The position numbers and the translations under genes are program-made. 64,000 nucleotides of DNA from Erinaceus europaeus (Eukaryota > Chordata > Mammalia > Eulipotyphla > Erinaceidae). How positions within the stretch are numbered: the first letter of the stretch is position 1; every line of letters starts with the position of its first letter. The notes beneath the pieces are model-generated. The model searched no databases. It saw only the letters and a list, made by a program, of their open reading frames with translations, and was not told the origin of the DNA. This document shows, piece after piece, positions 47,477 to 57,851 of the stretch. The stretch lies in NCBI RefSeq assembly GCF_950295315.1, contig NC_080177.1, positions 82,252,452-82,316,451 of the forward strand, read 5' to 3'.

Positions 47477-47550
<74 letters not shown>

Positions 47551-47733
47551 ATGGAATACTATGCAGCTATTAAGAACAATGAACCCACCTTCTCTGACCC
47601 ATCTTGGATGGAGCTAGATAGAATTATGTTAAGTGCGCTAAGTCAGAAAGATAAAGATAAGTATGGGATGATCCCACTCATCAACAAAAGTGGAGAAAGA
47701 AGAACAGAAAGGGAAACTCAAAGTAGGATTTGA
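43856..47733 (+). pseudogene. L1 ORF2 (endonuclease-reverse transcriptase), disrupted
   Basis: ORF2 begins at ATG 43856 (SINVNGLNSP, the start of the endonuclease domain) and runs to TGA at 47731. Recognisable parts are HLGRP-like endonuclease sequence around 44280-44560, KHPGPDGFT at about 45256-45282, [15 protein letters not shown] in the RT core at about 45640-45690, [12 protein letters not shown] at about 45817-45852, LFADDMI at about 45930-45950, KYLGIKLT at about 46132-46155 and the terminal region TMEYYAAIKNNEP around 47550-47590. Stops and frameshifts break it into pieces, the longest being 44363-45037. A (TA)n expansion lies in the C-terminal part. Confidence 0.88.
47476..47546. repeat. 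(TA)n microsatellite inside L1 ORF2
   Basis: About 34 TA units at a position where L1 ORF2 normally has a short tatata run (tgtggtatatatat). It reads as alternating Y and I in one frame, an artefact of expansion. Confidence 0.97.
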
Positions 47734-48023
47734 CTGAATTTGACGTAGGGCACCAAAGTAAAAACCCTGGGTGAAGGGTGAGGATGGATGATCACCTTCA
47801 CTGGGTGGAGGTGGGGGATCGGAGGTGGTGATGGGACATAATCTTCTGGTGGTGGGAATGGTGTTCATGTACACTTTTATCAATTTGTAGTTATGTAAAC
47901 CACTATTTAATATGAGAGGGAAAATTTAATTGAATGTCTCAAACTTTTTAAATCACAGACTGAGTCATTTTAATACATAGACTAAGTCTTTGCTATGTTG
48001 ACTCTCTTAAAAGCTTAGACCAG

Positions 48024-48174
48024 CCATGCTCCCAGAGGGATAGAGAATGGGAAAGCTATCAGGGGAGGGGGTGGGTTATGGAGATTGGGTGGTGGGAATT
48101 GTGTGGAGTTGTACCCCTCCTACCTTATGGTTTTGTTAATTAATCCTTTCTTAAATAAAAATTTTAAAAAAAAT
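48024..48174 (+). mobile_element. 151-bp L1 3' end inserted in the L1 3' UTR, 14-bp TSD
   Basis: Perfect duplication aaagcttagaccag at 48010-48023 and 48175-48188. The insert is the last ~150 bp of the same L1 family, ending in an A-rich tail. Confidence 0.93.
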
Positions 48175-49897
48175 AAAGCTTAGACCAGGGAGAACAGAAG
48201 CAACTGGTGGCACAACTATATACAAATAATGTCAAAGGGCATAAATTATGATGATATTGTGTATGATACAGCAAATCCTAACAAAAGGATATTTCAAAGT
48301 TAACCCAATCACCAAATAATGTGATTATAGTAATAACTATCTATTGTCTTCTTAAACCCTAAGACCACAGGATCCTCCCACTTCCTCTTGAGAACCTATA
48401 TTTCCCCCAGTCCTGGAACCTCTAGGGTGGGGCTCACTTTCCTGCATGCTTCTCTCAATTCATACCAAATGATATTCCATCCACGCATCCCAGCCTAATC
48501 AACGCAAGGAGTACCAACTTAGCATGCTTCACTTCAGACTGTGTCCAGAGACGTCAGGCATGGAATGTCAACCCTTCACCCTCATTACTCGGGTGAGACC
48601 TTTCTTTTCATAGAATTCTCAAATTCCATTCCAGGAGGCTCACTTCCTAACAAAATCCCAAAACCTAGATATACACCAGGTCCCATAAGATAGAGCATAT
48701 GTTCATATGTATCCATAAATTAGGGCAAAATATATACCTGAAAGCAAAAATACACAGTAGTCTGTAGTGAGTCAGTGTCAAGTTCATAATGAAATAGTGT
48801 CTACTTAGACACCCTCCTTACCTACTTCCAGTTCTTTCACTCACTCCAAAGCTAACCTCATCAAATCAAGGACTGCAAAAGTTGAATAAGAGCAAGAGAC
48901 TGGCAGACTTTAACAATGACTCTTCAGTCACTATCAGGCCACCCCATCAGCTGGGGCCCTAGTCGTGGAGTCCTGAGATTCTCAAAGAGATATGATGGAC
49001 CTAGAGCTCCAACAAATCCCTCTCTCCATTATTATCAGTCATTCCTATCAGGAACAACACAATAGTTCCCTTTGTGGGCCTGCATAGGACCTTGCTTTCA
49101 ACTTGGATCAACAATGATAGAGAATGTTCCATCCTACAAAGGGAGGCTGGAGAATACACTCTACGCTACACCTGAGGAAGATGGCTCCTGATATTGGAGC
49201 AGCTTGGAATGTTCCTACTTATGACCACAGAATGTGAGCTCAGATATACAGGGATGCAGAGGTCACATAGTCTCCTAAGCTGAATATGGGCCCCAGATCA
49301 CATCAAATCTGTGGGGTTTACAGTCAACAATATTTACCCCCCTTCCCCCTATTTGGGAGCTACTCTCTTCCCTGATCCAGCTTTCTGGTCCTTCTGCCAG
49401 CCATGACATCACCTCCCCAAACAATAACTAGGATCCACCTGCATGTCAGATTTCAGGTGCAGGAAAAACAAACAAACAACACCAGTATAGCCACAGGCCC
49501 TTTGGAATATAACTAAAATATGCCTGCTAGCTAGCTACAAAGTGGAGGGCCCCCCAACTCTTCATCTGCACTATACCAGACTTTAGGTCCATGATTGGTC
49601 AACAATTTGTTTGGCTTTGTGTGTTAACTCTATTTTCAACCACCAGGTTCCAGATGCTACCATGATGCCGACCAGACTTCTCTGAACAGACAGTGTGTCC
49701 CACCAATGTGTCCTGGAGCTCTGCTCACTTCCCCAGAGCCCTCCACTCGGGAAAGAGAGAGAGAGGCTGGGAGCATGGATTGGCCAGTCAACGCCCATGT
49801 TCAGCAGGGAAGCAATACAGAAGCCAGACCTTCCACCTTTTGCACCCCATAATGACCTTGGGTTCATACTCCCAAAGGGTTAAAGAATAGGAAAGCT

Positions 49898-50184
49898 GGG
49901 AGTCAGGCTGTAGTGCAGTGAGTTAAGCTCATGTGGCACGAAGCAAAAAGACCAGCATAAGGATCCCTGTTCAAGCCCCCGGCTCCCCACCTGCAGGGGA
50001 GTCACTTCACAGGCGGTGAAGCAGGTCTGCAGGTGTCTGTCTTTCTCTCCCCCTCTCTGTCTTCCCCTCCTCTCTCCATTTCTCTCTGTCCTATCCAACA
50101 ACAATGACATCAATAACAACTACAACAACCATAAAAATCAACAAGGGCAACAAAAGGGAAAATGAATAAATAAATATTTTTTAA
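49898..50184 (+). mobile_element. ERI-type SINE subtype B inserted in the L1 3' UTR, 16-bp TSD
   Basis: Bounded by aaagaataggaaagct (49882-49897) and aaagaatgggaaagct (50185-50200), one mismatch. Close to consensus, with (CAA)n and an A-rich tail. Confidence 0.93.
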
Positions 50185-50294
50185 AAAGAATGGGAAAGCT
50201 ATCAGGGGAGGGGATGGGATATGGAGTTCTGGTGGTGGGAATTGTGTGAAGTTGTACCCCTCTTATCCTATGGTTTAGTCAATATTTCCTTTTT

Positions 50295-51334
50295 TTTTTT
50301 TTATAGATGTCACCATTTTTAATAAATACACTGATTTGTTCTTGGATTTTTTTCTTCTTATTATTTATCTAAGAAAGGAGACTTTAACAAGACCATAGGA
50401 TTAGAGGGGTGCAGCTCCACACAATTCCCACCACCCAATCTCCATATCCCATCCCTCCCCTGATAGCTTTCCCATTCTCTATCCCTCTGGGAGTATGGAT
50501 CCAGGGTTGTTGTGGGTTGTAGAAGGTGGGAAGTCTGGCTTCTGTAATTGCTTCCCCGCTGAACATGGACGTTGACTGGTCGGTCAATACTCCCAGTCTG
50601 CCTCTCTCTTTCCCTAGTAGGGTGGGGCTCTGGGAAGCGGAGCTCCAGGACACATTGGTGGGGTTGTCAGTCCAGGGAAGTCTGGTCGGCATCATGCTGG
50701 CATATGGAACCTGGTGGCTGAAAAGAGAGTTAACATACAAAGCCAAACAAATGGTTGAATAATCATGGGCCTGAAGGTTGGAATAGTGCAGATGAAGTGT
50801 TGGGGATATTCCCTGCATGCTCTTGTGTACTTCTGCTTTCAGGTATATATTTTTCCCTAGTTTATGGGCACGTGTGAACATATGCTCTATCTCAGGGGAC
50901 CTGGACTATATCTAGGATTGGGGACTTTATTGGGGGGTGGACCACCTGGAATGGAGTTAGAGATTACTATGAAAGGAAAGGTCTCACCCGAGTGATGAAG
51001 CTGAAGGGTTGTTGTTCCACACCTGAAGTCTCTGGACACAGTCTGAAGTGAAGCATGTTGGGGTGTCACTCGTTGCATTGATTAGGTTTTGGTCCGCGGA
51101 TGCAATATTATTTAGTATGAATTGAGAGAAGCATGCAGGAAAGTGGGCCCCACCCTAAGGTTCCAGGACTGGGGGAAATATAGGCTCTATAGTGGAGATG
51201 TGAGGTTCCTGCTGTCTTAGGGTTCAAGAAGACAATGGATAGTTATTGTTATCATCACATTATTTGGTAATTGGGTTAACTTTGAAAAGTCCCTTTGTTA
51301 GGGTTTGCTGTATAATACCCAGCATCTTGTATAA
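50295..51334 (-). mobile_element. antisense L1 3' UTR insertion, 14-bp TSD
   Basis: Bounded by aatatttccttttt (50281-50294) and aatacttccttttt (51335-51348), one mismatch. It starts with a T-rich tail and carries about 1.0 kb of the same 3' UTR in reverse, with 5' truncation. It is therefore complementary to sequence at 48256-50290 of the host L1. Confidence 0.88.
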
Positions 51335-51382
51335 AATACTTCCTTTTTATCAATAAAATTTTTTAAAAGAATGTATTTTATG

Positions 51383-51802
51383 TTTTCTTATGGTTTTGTT
51401 CCTCTAGTGACAAAGCTGTTTCCTTCAAGATATCTTTATTCTTCTCAGATCTTTTATGAATGCATCAATCTTCATGCAGCTTCAAAGACTGTCTTTCCCT
51501 TGTATCACTTTAAATATATTTTTGATTGTCTTCCATCTGGCTTTATTTCCAAAGAGAAGTCACTGAAGAGTCAGTCATCATTTTTATTTTCTTCACCTTA
51601 AATTACTGAAATATGTCTTATTTTTGTGACTTTTTTCTTTTTCTTTTTCTTTGCTTATCTGCACAGCTCTTGATGTTTCCTGGTGGGCTATTCTTGATTT
51701 GAGCAGAGAATTATGATGTTTTTGTTTATGATGTTTGGGGGAATGTTTGGTTTTATTTTATTGCTTCTACCATTTTTTGACTTCTATCTGATACTGCAAG
51801 TG

Positions 51803-51861
<59 letters not shown>

Positions 51862-53210
51862 AATCTCCACTTCTTCAAGTTCATGTCTGTCTTCATGTAT
51901 TTTGTGTCCTTGCATTGTGGTTTGGGATGTGTGTCCAGCATCATCCGTAAGTCTCTTTCATTCTGTTCCTTTTCCTCAAGAACTGTGATTCTGTACTTCG
52001 TTTATTATAGTTTCTATGATTTTATTCTAGTTTCTATGATTCTGTACTTCATTTATTCTAGTTTTTATGTTTTTTATTATTGGGGTAAGACTACTTAAAC
52101 ACACGTCATACTGCATGTACAAAGATTCTATTAAATGAGAATAATCATTGTGCATTATAGCTACATACACAGTGACAGAAAACAAACATACAGATACTCA
52201 TTTAGAGGACTTTGTGATTGATTTCCACACAGTCTTATAGCTGCTGTATTCATTCAGTGAACAGTTCAGTTTCCTTCAGCTGTCTTCCTTCTTGGTGCCT
52301 AAAACATATATCTCAAGAACTGTGAATCACATATGTATTAGTAATTTTACTTACGAGAGTGATGCCAAGAACTTACATGTGGATAAAACAGAGAAGTAAA
52401 ACTATAGTAACTTTCCAGTTAAGCTTGAGTAAACTTAAGTGCATTAAAATAGGAGGAAAGAAAATGAAATCTAGGCTGTATCCCATTTTTTAATTCAGTG
52501 TCAGATATGTTGATCACTTCTTTCCATAAATTACCAAGACACATCCAGCTTCATTACAATTACTATATTCTTACATTTGATATTTGTGGTCAGTGTTCAT
52601 TGTCACTGTGTTATGGAATAAGCTTCTATATTTGCAGTTAGAAAGTAAGAACTGCATTATGTTCAGGATAGTTTGTAAAGTAAATAAAAAATAATCAACA
52701 ACTAGTTACTTTCAGAAATAGTGACACGAGGTTAACTCAATAACAGATATAATCTCTTCTTTCTTTTTTAACCTCAAACTAGTGAATTGAATCCCTTGCA
52801 AGTTCTTACTTTGTCTTTAAACTTTGAATTAATTTATGTAACAAAATGGCCCTCAAGGTTGAGTGGAGTTTTATCTTGCCTTTCACTCTTGAATTTGGTC
52901 CAGATGTCTTTTTTTGTTGTACCTGTGGACTACCCTGATCATATTTTATAAATAGCAGATTTTTAATTTACATGGTTAATCAATCTGTTGATTTTGTTTC
53001 CCATTTGAAAATTCTATGAAAATTTGAGCAGTATATTTTTCTTTCTATGGCCTATTACAATCTACAGTGTAGGATAGATATCTTACTTGTTGTATAACCT
53101 TTGAATAAATTGTGTTTTCCAGGGTGTGTAATAAATATTATCCTAGAAGCAATATAAACATGAATCATAGTATTGGATAATAACTCTTTATTTTATGTCT
53201 TCCCTTACAG
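51383..53210 (+). other. LRFN5: LRFN5 intron / upstream sequence
   Basis: Unique, AT-rich and free of recognised transposons except for a (GT)n run at 51808-51858 and a locally repeated tctatgattctgtactt-type segment at about 51985-52070. It ends at the splice acceptor tcttcccttacag (AG at 53209-53210). No further exon was identified. Confidence 0.65.
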
Positions 53211-53230
53211 GCTCTTAAAGTTGATCTACA
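53211..53230 (+). other. LRFN5: LRFN5 5' UTR part of the first coding exon
   Basis: Twenty bases between the acceptor (cttacag, preceded by a pyrimidine-rich stretch) and the ATG. The start context is ctacaATGg, with G at +4. Confidence 0.8.
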
Positions 53231-54615
53231 ATGGAAAAATTTCTTTTTTATCTGTTTTTCATTGGCATAGCAGTGAGAGCTCAGATCTGTCCAAAGCGTT
53301 GTGTCTGTCAGATTTTGTCTCCTAATCTTGCGACTCTTTGTGCCAAGAAAGGGCTTCTATTTGTTCCACCAAACATTGACAGAAGAACTGTGGAGCTGAG
53401 GTTGGCAGACAATTTTGTTACAAATATCAAAAGAAAAGATTTTGCCAACATGACCAGCTTGGTGGACCTAACACTCTCCAGGAACACAATAAGTTTTATT
53501 ACGCCTCATGCTTTTGCGGACTTACGAAATTTGAGGGCATTGCATCTAAATAGCAACAGATTGACTAAGATTACAAACGATATGTTCAGCGGACTTTCCA
53601 ATCTCCATCATTTGATATTAAACAACAATCAGCTGACGTTGATTTCTTCAACTGCCTTTGATGATGTTTTTGCCCTGGAGGAGCTGGATCTGTCCTACAA
53701 TAATTTAGAAACAATTCCTTGGGATGCTGTGGAGAAGATGGTCAGCCTGCACACTCTTAGTCTGGACCACAACATGATTGACAACATCCCTAAAGGAACT
53801 TTCTCCCACTTGCACAAGATGACACGACTAGATGTGACGTCCAATAAACTGCAAAAGCTGCCACCTGACCCTCTCTTTCAGAGGGCCCAGGTGCTAGCAA
53901 CCTCAGGAATTATAAGCCCGTCTACTTTCGCATTAAGCTTTGGCGGAAACCCTTTGCATTGCAATTGTGAACTGTTGTGGTTGAGGCGTCTGTCTAGAGA
54001 AGATGACCTAGAGACGTGTGCTTCCCCAGCGCTTTTAACTGGGCGCTACTTTTGGTCAGTTCCTGAGGAAGAGTTCTTGTGTGAGCCTCCTCTCATCACT
54101 CGGCATACACATGAGATGAGAGTCCTAGAGGGCCAGAGGGCAACCCTGAGGTGCAAAGCTAGGGGAGACCCCGAGCCTGCCATTCACTGGATTTCTCCTG
54201 AAGGGAAGCTCATTTCCAATGCAAGCAGATCTCTAGTGTATGATAATGGAACACTTGACATTCTGATAACGACCGTCAAGGATACAGGTGCTTTTACCTG
54301 CATTGCTTCCAACCCCGCTGGGGAAGCGACACAAACAGTGGATCTCCACATAATTAAACTCCCCCACATACTAAACAGTACAAATCACATTCACGAGCCT
54401 GACCCCGGGTCTTCAGACATCTTAACGTCGACCAAGTCAGGTTCTAATGCCAGCAGTAGTAATGGCGATACTAAAATGAGTCAAGAGAAAATTGTGGTGG
54501 CAGAAGCAACATCGTCTACAGCGCTACTGAAATTTAATTTTCAGAGAAATATCCCTGGAATACGTATGTTTCAAATCCAGTACAATGGTACTTATGATGA
54601 CACTCTTGTTTACAG
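53231..54615 (+). CDS. LRFN5: LRFN5 (SALM5), first coding exon
   Basis: Encodes residues 1-461 plus two bases of codon 462 of leucine-rich repeat and fibronectin type III domain-containing protein 5, a postsynaptic single-pass adhesion molecule. LRFN/SALM proteins organise synapses, and SALM5 is known to bind presynaptic LAR-type receptor phosphatases. Visible domains: signal peptide 1-17 (cleavage likely before QICPKRC); LRR N-terminal cap with C20, C24 and C26; about six leucine-rich repeats at 50-235; C-terminal cap [11 protein letters not shown] at 240-285; an Ig C2 domain at about 287-373 with the cysteine pair near 308 and 357 and the typical DTGAFTC motif; then an S/T/N-rich linker and the first half of an FN3 domain. 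Several NXT/S glycosylation sequons are present. The frame is intact with no stops. The exon ends at tacag|gtaagg, and the next exon supplies the third base of the Arg codon. Near identity to mammalian LRFN5 is by recognition. Confidence 0.97.
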
Positions 54616-57138
54616 GTAAGGGAAGTTATGTAAAATGTCATACTCACCATGAATCTTAGCAGAGGGCTTGGAAGTAGACTACCGACCACTTTTTCAGTTG
54701 ACAGTTCAAGTGTGCATTCTAATTCTAGTACTCCGTTTTCAGAAGCAGAGGATGTGAAGTTTGTAACAAGTCAATATATGTGGGGAACTGTCATGAATTG
54801 TCTTACTTTTTAGAGAGTTCAAATTTATATGTAATACTATGCTTACTTACTTTTTTCCCCATCATCTAAGAGATGTGACTATCAGAGAACAAGATTGACT
54901 ATTCTAAAAATTCAAAAACATACCAGAACTTACACATCTGCATCAGTGTTCTTTCCTTCAAGGAAGTCACGTTGGGAAGCTAGACCATTATCCCAATGAT
55001 GCTGCCATTGCTCAAAGCACTTTTGGAATTATCTTTAGAACCTCGTCATACTATTTTGAATATCCTCATTGGTGGCAAATCTTCGTCTTTTGAGGGTGAA
55101 TTTGAATTTTGGAAACAAGCAAAAGCCATTTGGAGCCAAGTCTTGTGAATAAGGTGGGTGATCAAGATGGGTATTGCCATTTTTGGTCAAAAATAGGATG
55201 TAACTATAAAGTAATGAGACTGATTTTTTTCTTGAGTGACTGAATTATGTGTATGTGTGTTGTCTCATATTCACTCGTTCTCAAGACAATTCCAAATAGA
55301 AAGTTTACAAATATTTTGAGCAGTGAAAGTATAACTAGAGTTTACTATCTAACCTCCAGGTAAGAATATTAATGGAGACTTTGCAGCAGAATAATGAATT
55401 TCTGGTATGTTTTTCTGAAGTTCAGCCTCATTGACTTATAGTCACATCTTGTCCAATATCCAGCTGGAATTATATCAGTATATCTTACCCATCCATGTAG
55501 TTTAGTTTATGATAGATTATTAGAGCTGCTGGGAAATGATAAAAAGTAGTGTGACCTTGAATATATTTTTTCGTGAAGTCCTACATAAATCAGATCAATT
55601 TAATTGCTGAGTACCCAGTTGAACGCTTGAAGATAATTTGACTTTTTGCTCATATGCAAATGAGCAAAATAAGTATGCACTGTTATAAATGAAAGAACTG
55701 GCCCAGGCAGCCATGTGGTTGATACTGGGTAAGGTTCTCCTGGAAGACTCCTTAATTTCCCCATCTTTGAAAGGAAAACAAAAATAGAGCAAATAGCTTC
55801 TAGTATAACTGGGATTACTAGATGCATGGGTTGTACGTTAGGATGCATGTGTACGAACACAGTCTGCTTTGGTCATGCTCAGCTCTTTGCCTGAGCTGAT
55901 ATGCCTATCTCATTATCAGTGATTACTACTGTGCCCAACCTCCCACTCTCCTGTAATTGTGGTAGACATTCTCTATTGTTTTAAGTGTATTTCTGTGAAA
56001 TAGTTTGGTTTCTTTTCAAACCCCCCACCCCCCAGGTATTAATCCTGCATGATAAGTAAGTTCTGTGCTACCTTAGGAAATGGAACTCCTGATCCTAATG
56101 TTTAGATGTGGAAAATAGTGTGTCTTTCTTACAGTTATTGCAAGGATCAAATTATGATGTATAGAAAGTATGGGTTCATGCCCTATGTTGATTTTGCACT
56201 CAGACATGCTCTGGTCTAAAATTCTCTGACACACTTCGAACACATTATATAAGCACTTATAATAGATTTAAAACAAACAAACAAACAAAAAGCCAGATCT
56301 TGGAGTTCCCAAAACTCAGTTTCATGGGATATGTTTTTCCCAAATTCACTATTATGTTTGGTATATTTTGCTGGGAATGAGAAAAAAATAATTAGTGGAA
56401 AAGGTCCACAAGACTTTTAATATAATGTATTCAGAGATGTTTATAAATTCTTATCAAGATTCATAAGCTGTGATCTGAACATTTTTCATCAACCCATAAT
56501 AGTGAGGATGAGAAATATGCTGTTCATATTTCTGCGATTATATGACTGATACATTTTCACTGTCTTCATTTGTACATAAAAATACTAGACAATAAATGTT
56601 CAAGGCGTAGAAGAGATTTGAGATCTGTAAATAAAGTACTTTAATATCAGTAATTATTCCATGGCAGCATATCACTGATTTGGAAAACAAATATTCTGCA
56701 AGGCATTTGCATTCTGCTTTCTAATGTGATTGTCAGAGTTCTCCCTTCCCTCAGATTGGCTTTTAGTCACAGAGGTGTTGTAAGTGCTAAATGGATTTGT
56801 TTAGTAGTCAGATAATGTCACAGTCACACCTTTCAAAAGCAATTTGTCATAAATGATTTTTGAGCAGTGGCTTTTATTAGGAGTTCTGCTTTGCCAAGAA
56901 ACATAATTAGTAAGCTTGTCAAGGCATGGTGCAAACACCATTGAGAGAATGCAGGCTTCAACAATGACTGGTAGCTGTTTTAACTGAGCAAATATAAGAT
57001 GAGATCATTTCCCCCTATACAGTATCTGTTATTAATGTGCTTATCTGAAATGAAATGAAACAGAACTGAAGTCCTAATGGCTATGTGTATATACTTTGTG
57101 TTGCTGTTAATATTAACACAAATTCCATTGTCCTTCAG
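54616..57138 (+). other. LRFN5: LRFN5 intron between the two coding exons
   Basis: 2523 bp, gtaagg donor to tccttcag acceptor, phase 2. Unique AT-rich sequence except for a decayed mariner fragment. Short (AAAC)n at 56270-56288. Confidence 0.9.
54950..55230 (-). pseudogene. decayed mariner-type transposase fragment
   Basis: The reverse strand reads HPPYSQDLAPNGFCLFPKFK, then LKRRRFATNEDIQ and, after two stops, FQKCFEQWQHHWDNGLASQ. This is the C-terminal catalytic region of mariner transposases, where the family motif is PPYSPDLAPxDxxLFPKLK ahead of the last catalytic Asp. Stops and the lack of terminal repeats show an ancient dead copy. It lies antisense in the LRFN5 intron. Confidence 0.85.
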
Positions 57139-57851
57139 AATGATACCTCCTACGAGCAAAACCTTTCTTGTCAATAACTTGGCTTCTGGAACTATGTATG
57201 ACTTGTGTGTGTTGGCAATATATGATGATGGGATCACTTCCCTCACTGCCACAAGAGTCGTGGGTTGCATCCAGTTCACTACGGAACAGGATTATGTAAG
57301 ATGCCATTTCATGCAGTCCCAGTTCTTGGGAGGCACCATGATTATTATTATCGGTGGAATAATCGTAGCCTCTGTGCTGGTGTTCATCATCATCCTGATG
57401 ATCCGGTATAAAGTCTGTAACAGTAACGGGCAGCAGAAAGTCACCAAGGTCAGCAATGTCTACTCACAAACCAATGGGGCCCAGATCCAAGGCTGCAGTG
57501 TCACACTGCCCCAGTCTGTATCCAAACAAGCTGTGGGACCTGAGGAGAATGCCCAGTGTTGCAAAGTTGCCCATGACAATGTGATACAGGCTTCAGAAAC
57601 ATGTTCAAGTCAGGACTCCTCTACCACTACCTCTGCTTTGCCTCCTGCCTGGACTTCAAGCACTTCTGTATCCCAAAAGCAGAAAAGAAAGACTGGTACC
57701 AAGCAAAGTACCGACGCACAGAATGAAGGCATCACAAATGTTGAGTCCCAAAACACTAACAGGAACAACTCAACTGCGCTGCAGCTAGCTAGTAGACCTC
57801 CTGATTGTATCACGGAGGGGCCCACGTCTAAAAGAGCACACGCAAAGCCAA
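57139..57851 (+). CDS. LRFN5: LRFN5 (SALM5), second coding exon
   Basis: Starts after the acceptor tccttcag (57137-57138). Base 57139 completes the split Arg codon 462 and MIPPTSKTF follows. It encodes the second half of the FN3 domain (to about residue 505, including [10 protein letters not shown]), a short juxtamembrane stretch, one transmembrane helix at about 529-550 ([20 protein letters not shown]) and a Ser/Thr/Gln-rich cytoplasmic tail of about 150 residues. The exon ends with one base of codon 700 before a strong donor, A|GTAAGT. The family's last short exon would add about 20 residues. It is not found before 64000. SALM5 is one of the LRFN members without a C-terminal PDZ ligand. Confidence 0.95.

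Larger units (their letters stand above)
41597..51364 (+). mobile_element. full-length L1 (dead) with 18-bp TSD and three nested insertions
   Basis: Bounded by aaaagaatgcattttatg (41579-41596) and aaaagaatgtattttatg (51365-51382), one mismatch. The order is a 5' G run and ggagccaagatgg-type 5' UTR, ORF1, ORF2, a long 3' UTR and an aataaaattttttaaa end. Three later insertions lie in the 3' UTR, each with its own target duplication. Without them the element is about 8.2 kb. Both ORFs carry stops and frameshifts, so it cannot move autonomously. Confidence 0.88.
47734..51364 (+). other. unusually long L1 3' UTR
   Basis: From the ORF2 stop to the A-rich end. Excluding the three inserted pieces and their duplicated targets it is about 2.1 kb. 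Fragments consisting only of this UTR occur at 14236-14536, 17710-17930, 37229-38160, 48024-48174 and 50295-51334, showing that it is the real 3' part of the transcript copied by target-primed reverse transcription. Confidence 0.75.

Noticed and set aside
47302..47733. 143-codon frame with alternating Y/I stretch as a possible membrane protein
   Set aside because: It is the L1 ORF2 C-terminus interrupted by a TA microsatellite.
41597..47733. Potentially active L1
   Set aside because: ORF1 has several stops and ORF2 has multiple stops and frameshifts.
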